Shown here piece by piece: positions 41,560 through 54,339 of a DNA stretch of 64,000 nucleotides. Under the pieces are notes generated by a model. The model saw nothing but the letters and a program-made list of their open reading frames with translations, was not told the origin of the DNA and ran no database searches. Position numbers and translations under genes: made by a program. This stretch comes from Cryptomeria japonica (Eukaryota > Streptophyta > Pinopsida > Cupressales > Cupressaceae). The stretch covers positions 189,251,391 to 189,315,390 of the forward strand of contig NC_081406.1 of the NCBI RefSeq assembly GCF_030272615.1, given 5' to 3'. How positions within the stretch are numbered: the first letter of the stretch is position 1; every line of letters starts with the position of its first letter.

Positions 41560-44255
41560 TGTCAGGAACCAGGAAGGACAACTGAGAGGGGGGGTTAAAT
41601 TAGTTGTGAACCAGTTGTCAATAAATTATAACCCAAAATAGTTTATTCCAACTTAAAAATCAGTGACGGTAAAACAAACTTAATGTCCATAAAATAGATT
41701 AACAGTTATAGCAGTACCAGTATAACTTAATGCATGAAATAGAAAGAGAAACAACATCCACAACACATGACACAGATATTTTAACATGGAAACCCTATGA
41801 GGGGAAAAACAACGGTGGGAAACCTTACCCACAATCAGATGATACTACTATAGATAGTAAGTGTATACAAATGGGATCTGCACATGCAGAAAGGCCAATC
41901 GCCTAGAGCTCACTGCTCAATCACAAAATAGGAGTCACACTGACTATAGTTGGATGGTTAGATCCAATGACAATGTAATGCTTCAATGCAGCATCTGTAA
42001 TGTTGGATTCGGTACCAATTTAAGCTTTGAACATGAGTGTCAAACACCTTCATAACCTTCCTTCAACCTTCAGATAATATCTGCGTGATTTGCACAAGGA
42101 TTTGTTTATTTTCACTCTTCAATATTCACGCACACTCATAATAATGATCTTCAATAATATCTTACAATCATTTATACAAAACCTAAGACCAAATGCTAAG
42201 GTCGGCCCACTAAAGATATTAGAATTAAATCAATTAAAAAATAAGTCTTGATGCAATACAATATGTTGGCTCAATACATTTACACAACATCCAATCAATA
42301 GACCATTTTCAAAATGTATCGTGTTGATCTAGAATATGATATCTTGTGTTGGCAATATTGCATTATAACAGACAATGAAAGATTGTTGGCATTTCAATAA
42401 GGATATTGAGAAGGTTGTTGATGATTATGGATATAACTGATTAAAGATGTTTTACTATCTTGATATTATTATTTTGTCATTGATGTCAAGAAATTGATTT
42501 TCTAACTCAGTATGATGTTGCCATATCTTGAGAAGTATGATATGAAGATTATAAAGAAGTTGGTAAAAGACACAGGAAAGAATATGATGAGTAAAGGGAT
42601 GAATAAGGTATTCAATGGGCAACTACTACCGAGTTAGACAATGATAAGATCATGATGTTTTAGATTATTTTAACATCATACATATGTTGTAAAATGTAAA
42701 GGTTAATACTATACTATTTTATCAGGCAAAGAACCTAGTCAGTAAACCCTAAAGAACCTAGTTGGTAAACCCTAAGGTTATCGCTATCGGTTAATGAAGG
42801 CAGAATGTCTACCGAGTGAAGTTTAGTATTCACCGAGTTGTTACCGAGTTGTAACCAAGCTATAACAGAATGCATTAAATGTTTACATGCGGTATTTAAT
42901 GAAAGAAGTTGATGAGCTAGAGCAGATCAATGATTGGTAAGCCATGGAAGAAGTTTGTTAATGAATCTAAGGCAATGGAAAGTCGGCATCAAGATCTACA
43001 ACTCAGATTGAACCGCAATACCCTAGCACAAGTTCCAAGACTATTATGCAAGTTCCAAGGTGGGGTAAAACATTTTCAGATCAAAAGATGCATTGAACCT
43101 AGACAAAATTGAAGATCTGATGGCTATGATTGATCATCGGAAATGTGATCAAGGAGATTAAGCGGTTACCTAATTGTTTATAAATAGGAAACTGTTGATA
43201 AACAATGTATGCGGGCAAGTGTATGCACAGGGATGCTACATAGTGATTACCGAGCATAGAAGCTTGAAGACCTGTTAGAATAACAAAGTATAGAAGCCCA
43301 ACAGATAGACAAGATTAGTTCTATGTCTAAATTGTATTGAACAAATAGGAATCCGCTTTAGCATTTTAGATGTGAAGTTGCAGATAGATTTTATTACTGT
43401 TATTTTGAGAAAGTGATAGAAAATCTATTAACCGAGTGGACTTAACAGTCTTATATGTAAATCCTCTAGTAAGGTGACATTCTGATTAAGTGTTTGAAAT
43501 CCTTTGACAAGGTCACTTCTAACAAAGTGAAGATCCTAACAGATCTGAGGGAAATCCCTTAACCGGGTCACATCTAGCAATGTGTTTGTAATCTTTAACA
43601 AGATTTTCTTTTAACCGAGCATACTCTAGAAGAGTATATTTCTTAGTGGGTCCGAAATCCCACAATGGTTTTTCCCTATTTGGGTTTCCACGTTAAATCT
43701 GGTGTTATGAGGTTTATATTGTTCATATGCTTTTGAGTTTGCATGTTTGACAGTTTTGGTTATATGACTGATATATATGTTACCGAGGTTGAATCTGAAG
43801 TTTTTATGGATGATTAAGTTTGTATGATTCACCCCCCCCCCCTCTCATCTTGTTGGCTATTGGATCTATACTTATATTAAGTATCAGAACTATCATCTTG
43901 TACTAGTCCATAACCTAGAACTATCTATAGGTAAAGGCAAATATGTGAGCCCAATTAGTCCACTAAGAAAAACACCAAATTCAAACGTCCAATCCATGTC
44001 TTTGACATAACCAAATGATCTCCAGATGATAACAAGTCATCATCACTATCGGTGAACCATATATCCTATTGGTGAACATATGTCGGTGATTGTGCATAAG
44101 CCACTATCCATGTCGATGAACACAATGTGTCAATTGAACAACAAACCATTATAACCAGAGTACCAAATCAACAAAGTAGACCTCCAGAAGGATAAGTGTT
44201 GACATCAATGACAAAACAAATGAAACACATGACGAAGTCATCCATAATACCAACA
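41560..44255 (-). mobile_element. Family-B solo LTR in Copia-2 RT
   Basis: On the plus strand TGTCAGG at 41560 to ACCAACA at 44255, with a perfect duplication CATTA (41555-41559, 44256-44260). The two outer parts match the LTRs of Copia-3 (54340-55417 and 47673-49985). The LTR is split by a family-C LTR at 42347-43895. No internal genes, so it is a solo LTR. Confidence 0.93.
42347..43895 (+). mobile_element. Family-C solo LTR
   Basis: 1549 bases, TGTTGGCAATATTG to AACTATCA, flanked by perfect TCTTG (42342-42346, 43896-43900). Contains CCTAACAGATC, CCCTTAACCGGGT and TTTAACAAG repeats like those of the Copia-1 LTR, TTTGGGTTTCCACGTT near 43680, a C-run at 43831-43840 and CTCTCATCTTG. No coding region. 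It is the youngest visible layer of this nest. Confidence 0.88.
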
Positions 44256-45586
44256 CATTATATGGTCTCAAACAGACTCCTCAGGCCTGGTATGAGAAGA
44301 TGGACTCTTTCTTTCTTTCCACACTCTTTACACATTGTGATTCTGATCCTACAGTATACATTCAACGTCAGGGGCATGATATAGTTATTCTTGTGCTCTA
44401 TGTTGATGATGTTATCATTATTGGTAGCTCATCCTCCTTGATTCAGGATATTCAGTGAGCCTTGATGGAGCAGTTCGAGATGACAAATCTTGGACTTCTG
44501 CACTATTTTTTGGGCCTATAGGTTATTCAGTCTTCTGATGGGATTTTCATACTTCAACAGAAGTATGCTCTTGATATGCTTCACATATTTGACATGCTTA
44601 CTTACAAGCCTGGACCCACACCATTTCAGTCAGGTTTTGTTTTGTCTCCCACTTGTTCTACACCTTCCATGGATTCTACCTTATATTGGCAGTTCATTGG
44701 CAGTTTGTTGTACCTGACACATACCTGCCCAAATATTTCTTTTATGGTTGTTCTTGTCTCTTAGTTCTCCCATGATCCTCATGAGATCCATTGGCAAGTA
44801 GCCAAATGTATTTTGCGGTACATTCACGACACTATACAGTTTGGCATTCACTATACTTCAGGATCACCTCACATTGTTGGCTTCACTAACTCAGATTAGG
44901 TTGGTGATGATCAAGATCGAAAGTCTACTTTTGGATTTTTTTTTGCCTTGGTTATGGTCCTATCACATCGTCTTGCAAGAAGTAGTCTGCTATTGCATTA
45001 TCATCTACAGAGGTTGAGTACCGAGCAGCGGTGTTAGCCAGTCAAGAGGTTTTATGGCTTTGGCAGTTGACGACTAAATTTGGGTTCCCTCCTGATAGTC
45101 CCTTTATTCTTTGGTGTGACAATTAGAGTGTCATTCACCTTTCTCGCAACCCAAAGGAGCACTAGAGGTCTAAAGACATTGAGCTTCACATGCACTTCAT
45201 CAGACAGTTGATTCAGGATGGCTTTCTCATCTTGGAGTATATTCCTACAAAGGAGCAGGTTGCTGACATCTTCACTTAACCTTTTTTATCTCCACGCTAT
45301 CTTCAGTTGTGCTCTATGGTTGGGGTGAAGGAAGTTGTCCTTGGGGGGTCTCATTGAGGTCTTCCTTCCTTCATGTTTTTTTTGCATGCTTTTCCCATCT
45401 CTTTTTGGAGTAGAGTTTTTTCCCATGTGGTTTTCTCTATTTCTCTGTTTCATAGAGATTTGGTTGTGATTAGGTGCCTCATTAAGCCTTGTTGTCGGGA
45501 CCCAAAATTTTCATTCTTCCTGTAGTTGCTTTTTTGTTTTCCTGCATTTAGTTTTTAGGTACTCCCTAAGTTCATCTTAAGGGGGG
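44256..45586 (+). pseudogene. Copia-2 RT second part and RNase H
   Basis: Resumes at LYGLKQTPQAWYEKMDSFF, then LVLYVDDVIIIGSSS with both catalytic Asp, MTNLGLLHYFLGL, a TAG, GIFILQQKYALDML, TLYWQFIGSLLYLTHTCPNISF, a TAG near 44762 and WQVAKCILRYIHDT. RNase H is badly damaged: FTNSD-stop-VGDDQDRKSTFGFFF where TDADW is usual, then only fragments such as ACCGAGCAGCGGTG (EYRAA) and TKEQVADIF-like text in shifted frames. AAGGGGGGTG at 45579-45588 is the purine tract. Confidence 0.88.
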
Positions 45587-45923
45587 TGTTAGAGTTATCT
45601 TGTATAAGCTAATAATTATTTATTTAATTATTAGTTTATTATACTCTACGCTTAAGCTAAACTTAGGCATTTAATAATATTGTAGGTATTTAATAATATA
45701 CTCTTTATCCCTTTAGGGTTTCTTTAAGGTTGTACATCTTTAGGGTTTCTATTCTCCTATCATAAGGATTATATTGTAAATTTTCATTTTCATTCCCTCT
45801 CTGAATGATAGTCTTTTTTTTCAGAGTCTTTTTTGTGTTTTGTCTCCAATCTTCTCTTGTGATAAGTATTTTGCTTGCAGATGCTCTTGGGATCTTAGAA
45901 GTTGTACTTTCTCAACTTCTTCT
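45587..45923 (+). repeat. Copia-2 3' LTR
   Basis: 337 bases from TGTTAGAGTT to CTTCTTCT; the terminal CA of the 5' LTR is CT here. It matches 37187-37471 from 45654 onwards. CCCTTTAGGGTTTCTTTA and ATTCCCTCTCTGAATGATA are shared blocks. Confidence 0.92.
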
Positions 45924-47489
45924 GTATACATCCTTGTAATTTATTTCTAGATTAGTTTCTAAGGACATGGTTGAAATTTTATGTGGTAAAGTGATGGATT
46001 AAAAAAAATCTACTTAGAGGAAGGGTTGAGTAGCTCAATGCTAAATTGATCATAACTCTCGCTACCAAGGATTAGATGATACTAAATTCTACTTCATGCA
46101 AACCTGAGGATTTACTCATCGCCTTATTAATTATTCTAATTAAAGAGTAATATTATTGAATGACAATAGTTTGTAGTAGTTTAGAGATCTGTAAACAATT
46201 TGTCAATAGTTTGGACACCTAACTCTTCATACAAGATTTGATAGTTTATAAATAGTTTAAAATTTGTGTTCAAATGACAAAATCAAGATCAAGACATAAG
46301 TTTAAATTTTTTAATGGCATCTCAATTAATATCTTGATATCAAATTTTGTATTTCAATAGTAAATATTGTATACATTTTTTTTTGTATACTTGATATAGC
46401 AAGAACCACATATTAAAAAAATAATTATACACGAATTGAAGTGATTAATGAAATAACAAAGTACTCCCACAAAATATTTTTTCAACTATGCACAAAAAGA
46501 AAGAAAAAAAGGGTTAATAATGAGTAAGTTATAACCTATACATGATCAACTTGAGCCACACCATACTTCTTTTTCATTCTAGAAAATGGAACACAAGAAA
46601 AAAAATCATGTCTATTTTTGGAGTGAAGTGGTCAATCCCTAGAACACCTTTCAATTACTAAAGGGATGCTATAACTATTGCACTCGCCATGAATCCCATC
46701 AGAGTTGCTCAAAAAAAAAATTCAACAATGAATCCAAGCTTGCTTTAACATACAAGTTTGTTAATAATAACAATGATTAAGCTTGTATGAAGAAAGGTTG
46801 TGGATCAGTCACCTAAGAATCTAGGAAAGCTTAATAAATGCAAGCAAAAATATTACAGTAAATGCAAGCTTTGAATATGATTTAAAATTGTGTGATTAGA
46901 GACCAAGACATATAGAGATTCAAAATAGTGCATTGAATATTGATGGGACAAAGCATGAATTTGTCTAAATAATCAAATAATTCCATGATGAATACAAATA
47001 TACAGTAGACTCATCAGGGACTAGTTCATAATTCACAATACAAAATGCCCATATAAGCTCCTATGATTAAAGGTAGACTACCAAACTTGGCATAGCTCAT
47101 ACCCTTTATATATTACAGCAATTGTATTAGCCTTTAAAATAATAGTTTACATAATAAGGCACATTAAAAAACTAGTGAACTCTTGATGTAATTTACCTAA
47201 GGAATAACAAGGTTTCATTAAGAATATTCCTTGATAATAGCAAGGGCTACAACTAGCTTTATATTGCATTATGCCATCAATGCAAAGCTTTGAGGAGTAC
47301 ATAGCCTTTAATCCTCATTAATGGATCTTAGGAAAGTCTATGTTAACCCTTCTTCAATAGGATTTAAAATGATGAGTTGGCATAGACTTGCAAAGACATA
47401 AATAGATGCAATAAAAATAGTAAACAATACCAAAAAAGACCTTATGAGTGTTACTATTGCATATAAATCACCTAGATAGAAAACATATA
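45924..47489. other. Intergenic, no gene seen
   Basis: 1.57 kb of AT-rich sequence between Copia-2 and the family-F LTR. No ORF over 60 codons, tRNA, LTR or clear repeat was recognised. Confidence 0.6.
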
Positions 47490-47672
47490 TGTGTTAGGTG
47501 GAAAATGATGGTTCACTAGTGAACTAGGAACAAAACCCACTTTCCACCTAATTACATTATGAGGAATAACAGTCAATTGGCTCAGCCTCAAATCTATTAA
47601 AAACAGCTAACCACAAATTGGGCTTCTTTATTCTTCGTGTTCAAGTTGAAATTGAATTTGATAATGCGAATT

Positions 47673-49985
47673 TGTTAGGAAGCAGAAGGCAACTGAGAGG
47701 GGGGGGGGGGGTGAATCAGTTGTCTATGAATTTCAACCCAATTATAACTTAATCAAACTTGATACTTAATACCGGTAAACCAAACTTAATGTCAGCTAAC
47801 AGATTAACAGTTAATATCAATATCGGTGAAACTTAATGAATGAAACACAAAGAGAAACATCTACAACACATAACACAAAGATTTTAATGTGGAAACCCTA
47901 TAAGGGAGAAAACCACGGTAGGAAACCTTACCCACAATCAGATGATACTATTGCAAATAGTATGTGTATACAAACAGGGTCTGCACATTCAGAAAGGCCA
48001 ACTGCCTAGAGCACACTGCTCAAATGGGAGTCGCAATGACTATAGTAGGATGGTTAAATCCTAGAATAATGTATTGCTCAAAATAGCATCTCCAATGCTA
48101 GTTTCAGTACCGGTTAAGCTATGATAATCACCTTCAAACCTTCCTTGAACCTTCTCTATGGTTTTCTCATATGATCTTCGACATTCACACATACCATGTT
48201 ACAATACCATACCATAACCTTACATATCCTATCCCATATCTCATCTCACAAATGAGATCTTACATATATACAAAACCTAAGACCAATTGTGTAGGTCGGC
48301 TCACTAAGAATATTACAATAAAATTATTACAAATAAGTCTTGATGTGATGCATCATGTCGGCTCAATACATTTACAACAATATCCAATCAATAAATCATC
48401 TCCATAACATGTCATGCTGATCTGGAATAGATAACGCATACCGATCCATAACCTAGACCAATCTATCGGTAACAAAAAATATGTCAATCTGATTAGACCA
48501 ATAGCCAAAACACCAAAACCAAGTATCCAAACCATGTCTTCGACATAATCAAGTGATCTCCAAATGATAACAAGTCATCATCAGTGTCGGTGAACCATAT
48601 TAGGCCCAATATAGAAAGCTAATGTACTGAGAGGGGAGGGGTGAATCAGTACTCCAGAATTTTTCTTTTGTAATAACCTTACTATTATGCATAAACAGAA
48701 TAGTGCAGTAACATAAAATAAAACTATAATCAACAGATAACAATCATACATGATTCACTCCATAAAACATATATTTTGGTCACGCAAAAACTCTTGGTTA
48801 GAGAGAAAAACTGCGGTGGGGATGGCACCCACAACTTCACTACTGCAATAATAAAGAATGCTCGGTTAGAGCTACATTTAGCTATTTCTGATAGCTTACC
48901 CTATTAGGAGTATTAAGATCAGTTAGATCTACCTTACTAAAGGATTTTTACAACACTATATAAGTGTAGCACCTGGTTAAAGGATTTACAATTTATAGAC
49001 TTGGTTAGAGTCTTTTACCCTGTTAAAGGTTTCTCTTACAACTTCAAAATATTACAATACATTCATTACAAATATCTACAACTTTACATCTGAAATGTTA
49101 AAGCAGATTCTATGTGCTCTAAATAAGATTACCTAGCTTGTAGCATACCTCGGTAACCCATAATGAAACTCGATAAACCCTTCTGTTTACTCTGTTCTTC
49201 GACTGTTCACTAATAACCTTCTCAGTGACCTCTCTGTGTCTCTGTAACAGTCTTCCTTCATGCATACACACTGTTGTCTCATTGCATCTCTTATCACATC
49301 ATATCATGTCATATATCTAGCCCTAGAATCATGTTGTATATATAGATCTATTACAGTGGTGATCTGATTCATTGCTTCGATCTTACAAAAAGATTCTTCG
49401 AATGAATAACTAAACAAATTATCTCATAGGTTAGATTGGCCTTGTAATCATACACAATCTCATAGTGCAATTTCCAATGCAAAAATGGTTAGATGTGCCT
49501 TGATCTTGTAACACATTTTCATGTGCATGTCCAAGTTCAATGTATCTAGTAAAATGTTTCACTCGGTGAATATCAACTCGGTGAGTTGAATTTACCACTC
49601 GGTAGCCATGAACCTTTACTCAGTAAACAGCTCGGTGAATACTGTGTTCTGTGACTGCTTTCTTCAGTAACCGACTAGACTGTTCATATCGACTTCTTTG
49701 TGTGTATCGACTGCATGATTCGGTAATACTAACCGACTAGAATATAGTATGACTTTGGATATGAAACTAATGGCAATTTGATAAGTAGTAACAAACCATA
49801 TAACATGTCGGTGAACAATATACCCGTGACTGTGCATAAGTCACTGAACTTTTCGGTGAACACAATGTGTCGGTTCAACAGTAAAACTAATATAACCATA
49901 GTGTCAAATCAACAATGTAGATCTCTAGAAGGATAAGTCTTGACATCAATGACAAAACTAATGCAACACATCCATAATACCAACA
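47673..49985 (-). repeat. Copia-3 3' LTR with nested family-H LTR
   Basis: TGTTAGGAAGC at 47673 to ATACCAACA at 49985. Without the 1.2-kb family-H insertion and its duplicated target it is about 1.11 kb, close to the 1078-base 5' LTR. A run of 13 G at 47698-47711 follows CTGAGA. Confidence 0.93.
48598..49793 (-). mobile_element. Family-H solo LTR
   Basis: 1196 bases flanked by AACCA (48593-48597, 49794-49798). The left end reads TATTAGG, one transition from the usual TGTTAGG; the right end is GTAACA. CTGAGAGGGGAGGGGTGAATCAG near the left end and GAGAGAAAAACTGCGGTGG are typical of the copia LTRs here. CTCGGT motifs cluster at 49560-49640. No coding sequence. Confidence 0.87.
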
Positions 49986-49997
49986 ATCTCCCCCTTT
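49986..49997 (-). other. Copia-3 polypurine tract
   Basis: Minus-strand CAAAGGGGGAGAT beside the 3' LTR, with a second tract AAAGGGGGAGAG at 50179-50190. Confidence 0.92.
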
Positions 49998-50342
49998 GGT
50001 ATTGATGGCAACACAAGATGGAAAACAATCTAAGTGCCCAAACAGAATGCCAAAAACAAAACAAAAAAAACAATCTCCAGAAGAGATCAATACCAAAAAT
50101 CAAAACCAAAATAAAAAAAGTAAATAACTCTCCCCCAATGAATAATGTCTCCCAAATACAAAGTTTTTCCATATATATCTCTCCCCCTTTGACATCAAAT
50201 GCCAAAGCAATTAAAAAATACCAGAACATACAATCAACTAATACAAACAACTACTCCCCCTGAGAAGTAGCTCTCCTCCATTAAAGCTAGAAAATTGATT
50301 TCTTTGTTAGTTTATGTCAGTTTGATGCCAATATTCAACTGT

Positions 50343-51220
50343 CTAAGTCTCTACCGGTGAGGGTATTACCCAAAGATACTCTCTGAGATATTCAAAAGTT
50401 TCCTTAGGCAAAGTCTTAGTAAAGATAGCTGCAATCTGCTCTTTAGTATTCACATAAACCAATCTTACTTCTTTTGCTTCAATATTCTCTTTCAGAAAGT
50501 TATATTTGATAGAAACATGTTTAGTCTTAGAGTGAAATACCAGATTATTTGATATATCAATTGCTGCTAAATTATCACAATAAATATAGATTCTTTTCAT
50601 TTTACCTTTATGTCCTTAACATTTGCTTAATCCATAATACCTGAGTACTATTAGTTGTTGTTGCAACATATTTTGATTCTACTGTTGATAATGATGTACA
50701 ACTTTGCTTCTTGCTCAACCATGAAATCAATCGGCTACCAAGAAAGAATGCTCTGCCAGTGGTGCTCTTTCTGTCATCTACATCTCCTACCCAATTTGCA
50801 ACAGTGTATGCACATAAATAAAAAATTTCTTCTTTAGGATACCATAAACCAAGATTTGTTGTGCCTTGTAGATACCAAAAAATCCTTTTTACTATTGATT
50901 CATGATTTTCTTTAGGATGACTCTAAAATCTTGAAACAATACATATTGCATTCATTATATCAGGTCTTGTTTATGTCAAATACAGTAAACCTCCAATCAT
51001 AGATTTGTATCTTGTCAGATTAACAGGAGCTGAATCATCCTTCAATGTCAATTTATCACTTGTAGTCATACGAGTATTTACCGATTTAGAGTTTTCCAAA
51101 TTTCTTCAGTAGTTCCTTCAAGTATTTTGTTTGACATATGAATATACCTTTATCAGTTTGTGAAATCTGCAATCCTAAAAAGAATTTTATCTCCCCAATC
51201 ATAGACATTTCAAATTCTTC
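50343..51220 (-). pseudogene. Copia-3 RT C-terminus and RNase H
   Basis: In shifted frames: FEMSMIGEIKFFLGLQI, KYLKELLKKFG, then SVNTRMTTSDKL, RYKSMIGGLLYLT, RPDIMNAICIVSRF, VKRIFWYLQGTTNLGLWYP. RNase H reads AYTVANWVGDVDDRKSTTG where the usual core is YTDADW, so both catalytic aspartates of that motif are changed. Then LISWLSKKQSCTSLSTVESKY, and an open C-terminal part 50343-50600 with IYCDNLAAIDISNN, FHSKTKHVSIKYNFL and IFTKTLPKETFEYLRE. Confidence 0.88.
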
Positions 51221-52048
51221 CTACATCTTGTTAGCAAAGTCCTTACACAATCCATCTTCTCCTCCAAAAATGATATCATCAACAAAAACTTCAATAACCA
51301 ATATGTCATCGTTAGTCACTTTGAAATATAAGTTGTTGTCAACATCACCTTTATTGTAACCAAACTTCAAATGATATTTGTCCAATCTAGCATACCAAGC
51401 CCTAGGAGCTTGCTTCAATCCATACAAAGATTTCCTTAATCTATAAGCCATATCTTTAACATTTTTCAATGAAAATCTATCTGGTTGTTCAATGTAAACT
51501 TCCTCTTCAAGATCACCATTCAGAAATACACATTTTACATCCATCTGATATACTTTATAGTTCTTATGAGCTACAAATGCAAGAAATAATCTAATTACCT
51601 CAATTCTAGCTACCGGTGCAAAGGTTTCATTATAATCAGTTCCCTCTTTCTATGAATATCCTTTACACACTAATCTTTCTTTATTCCTGATTACCTTACC
51701 CTCTTCATTAAGTTTATTTATGAATACCCATTTGGTTCCAATTACATTTTTGTCTTTAGGTCGGAGAACTAATGTCCATGTATTGTTCTTTTCAATTTGT
51801 TCTAGTTCATCTTCAATCGCTTTAATCCAATGTTCATCTTGACAAGCTTCAATAACAGATGCTGGTTCAATTTGAGAAATTAAGCATACCTTTTCATTTG
51901 TCAGTCTTCCTCTTGTCATAACACCTTGATACTTATTCCCAATTATCTGATTTTCTGAGTGATTCAGTCTTACATGCCTAGGTTTATTTACATGTTGTTC
52001 TTCAGTCACTGTGGAATTATTTGAAGATGTCAGTGTGACTGGATCCAC
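51221..52048 (-). pseudogene. Copia-3 reverse transcriptase
   Basis: RVT_2 domain: DEHWIKAIEDELEQIEKNNTW, VIGTKWVFINKLNEEGKVI, VCKGYS then TAG near 51650, [40 protein letters not shown] with catalytic Asp, [18 protein letters not shown] and [19 protein letters not shown] with the Asp pair. Only one stop interrupts the core before a TAG at 51221. Continuous in frame with the integrase C-terminus through a TAG near 52067. Confidence 0.92.
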
Positions 52049-52066
52049 ATTCTGTATTGGTGCACT

Positions 52067-52793
52067 CTATATAGGTTCATTTATGATCATCTCAACTGCC
52101 AGTTCAGAATCTACAGACCTTGAATTTCCTCTAAAGTGTTCATCTATCTTCACATTAGCACTCTCAATGATTTTCTGCAATCTTTTATTGAAACATGTAT
52201 ATGTCTTTCTCTTAGATGAATAAACAAGAAATATTTCTTCATCACTTCTAGGATCAAATTTAACAATATACTCATCTCTCCTGATATAGAATTTGCTTCC
52301 AAAAATTCTGAAGTATTTAAGAGTAGGAGTATTACCAAACCATAGTTCATAAGGGGTCTTATGAGTTTCACCTTTGATATGAACTCTATTGAAAGTGTAA
52401 ACCATTGTATTCACTTCTTCCCTCCAATACACATGAGGTAGATTTGCTTCTAATATCATGCTTCTAGCTGCTTCCAGAATAGTTTTGTTCTTCCTTTCCA
52501 CAATTCGATTTTGTTGAGGTGTCTGGGGTGCTAATAGTTGTCTTCTGATTCCATTCACTTCACAAGAATGTATTAAATTCCTTAGATGTAAATTCTCCTC
52601 CTTGATCAGATCTCAAACATTTGATTTTCTTTACGATTTCATTCTCTACCATTGCCTTGAATAGTTTGAATTTTCCAAAAGCTTCTGATTTCTTCCTGAG
52701 AAAAGTAACCCAACACATTCTAGAATAATCATCAATAATTAGCTTAAAGTATCTATCTCCTTGTAGACTTCTTGTTCTTGTTGGACCAACTTT
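52067..52793 (-). pseudogene. Copia-3 integrase core (zinc finger deleted)
   Basis: Begins abruptly at GPTRTRSLQGDRYF. Core: LIIDDYSRMCWVTFL, CLRSDQGGEFTSKEF and NRIVERKNKTILEAARSM, so D, D and E are all present. A frameshift lies at about 52560 between EFNTFL and NGIRRQL. Then YWREEVNTMVYTFNRV, YELWFGNTPTLKYFRIFGSK and FLVYSSKRKTYTCFN. The HHCC finger that should precede the core is missing through a deletion fused to protease sequence. Confidence 0.9.
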
Positions 52794-53226
52794 CATCAAT
52801 ATGTGCAATCAAGCATGTCTTATCACGGTTCTTCAAATGAAGGATATTACCTTTAGTCTGATTACCAGTTGCAATCTCCAATCTAGATTTGTTCATGATT
52901 TTGCATTTACCATTCTTGAATTGTAACTGAAATCCCTTTTCAACTAATTGACCAACACTCAAAAGATTATGCTTCAATCCTTCAACATAATAAACATTGT
53001 CAATATTGTGCTTACCATCCAAAGATATAGCGCCTTTTCCTTTGATTAAACAAGCTTTATCATCACCAAATCTTACTAGACCTCCACTATATTCCTGAAA
53101 AGATAAGAATTTACTTTTATCACTAGTCATATGATGTGAACATCCAGAATCTATGATCCATTCATCCTTTTCTTCAATTTTAGCTGTCAGGGCCTGCTCT
53201 ACCAATGGAACAGTAGGTGTCGGTTG
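52794..53226 (-). pseudogene. Copia-3 protease and truncated pre-integrase region
   Basis: Protease motif WIIDSGCSHHMT with intact DSG around 53130-53165, VRFGDDKACLIKGKG, VYYVEGLKHNLLSVGQL and GNILHLKNRDKTCLIAHIDESW. At that tryptophan (about 52790) the sequence jumps to the integrase core in another frame. In Copia-1 about 200 bases separate the same two points (SWLWH to HIDLCGP). Confidence 0.9.
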
Positions 53227-53232
53227 ATCTTC

Positions 53233-54282
53233 TTATATTGCAACAAAAGCCCATCCATTGTCTGTCGGTTCTTCATCAGAATCATCAATAACTTCTTCAT
53301 CAACATAGTAACAAGATTTATCTTTGTTCTTCTTAAATCTGTATCTTTGATATTCTAGGTCAGGCTTATATGTTCTTTCAGCTTCCTCTCTCAATCTTGC
53401 ATGTCTATCAAGACATCTAGATTCTATATGACCAACTTTATTGCAGTTAAAACATTTAAATGTTGCTTTGCCTTCATACTTACTTCCAACTGGACCTTTA
53501 GGCATTTTTCTTGCAAATAGTGCTTCAAGTTCTTCCAGTTCTTCATTTTCCCTTCTGATATCTTTAAATTCTTTTGCATACAGTGTTTTCCTATCAAATT
53601 TGTTAAATCATGATGATGATGTTGTAGATGATGATGCTCTGAAGGCTAAATTTGTCTTAATTGTAGCAACATGACCAAATTCCTCAAGCTCAAATGCTGA
53701 AAGTTTTCCAACTAAGGTATCTCTAGATACTGATGTATTAGGCATTGTTCTCAACTCATTCATAGCAGTTACTTTCATTTTGTATGCTGGTGGCAATGCT
53801 CTTAAAACTTTAGAAACAATTTCATCTTCACTTAAGGATCCTCCACAAGATTGTATTCCTAAAATAACTTCATTAACTCTTTCCACAAAAGCAGAAATTC
53901 TTTCATCTTCTTCCATTTTCAAATTTTCATACTTGACTCGATAACATTCCAGTTTTGCAATTTTGAGAATGGTATCTCCTTCATTCAATGTTTCCAATTT
54001 ATCCCAAATAGCTTTGGCAGTAGATCGGTATGATAATCCCATGATTTGCTGATCTGATAATGCGCTCAAAAGTGCTTCTCTTGCTTTGCAATCATTTTAT
54101 TGATCTTTACCCAATGTTGGTGGATTAGGTTGATTCGATGTAGGACCAACGTAGCCATTCTTTGTAACTTTCCATATGTCTCTTCCAATGCAATTCAGAT
54201 GTGTCTCCATTCTGATCTTCCATATACCATAGTTAGTTCCATCAAGTTTAGGACTCTCCTTCCTGAAAATATTTGTTGTCAT
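53233..54282 (-). pseudogene. gag: Copia-3 gag
   Basis: Opens at ATG 54282. PKLDGTNYGIWKIRMETHL, WKVTKNGY, a TAA near 54097, ALSDQQIMGLSYRSTAKAIWDKLETLNEGD, MEEDERISAFVERVNEVILGI, SEDEIVSKVLRALPPAYKMKV, FELEEFGH. A TGA near 53605 follows a Ser-rich stretch, then KEFKDIRRENEELEELEALFAR and one intact knuckle CFNCNKVGHIESRC at about 53400-53450. An acidic tail ends in TAA at about 53233. Otherwise a regular copia Gag of about 350 residues. Confidence 0.92.
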
Positions 54283-54325
54283 AGGATCTCCTCAAGTTGT
54301 TAGGCTTTTGCAAAAGGAGGACTTA

Positions 54326-54337
54326 GCTCTGATACCA
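54326..54337 (-). other. Copia-3 primer-binding site
   Basis: Minus-strand TGGTATCAGAGC two bases from the 5' LTR; initiator-methionine tRNA type. Confidence 0.95.
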
Positions 54338-54339
54338 AT

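Larger units (their letters stand above)
37187..45923 (+). mobile_element. Copia-2: Ty1/copia element with nested LTRs
   Basis: Short-LTR copia element: 5' LTR remnant, primer-binding site, 1.1-kb leader, gag, protease, integrase, RT, RNase H, purine tract, 3' LTR. RT is split by a family-B solo LTR (41560-44255) that is itself split by a family-C LTR. Removing the nested block leaves about 6 kb. Short LTRs and LYVDDVIIIG differ from Copia-1 and Copia-3, so it is a different lineage (Ale/Ivana-like is possible but untested). Many stops and frameshifts; inactive. Confidence 0.92.

Noticed and set aside
46010-46130. Possible SINE with a pol III A-box (GTAGCTCAATG)
   Set aside because: No convincing B-box, tail or target duplication was found.
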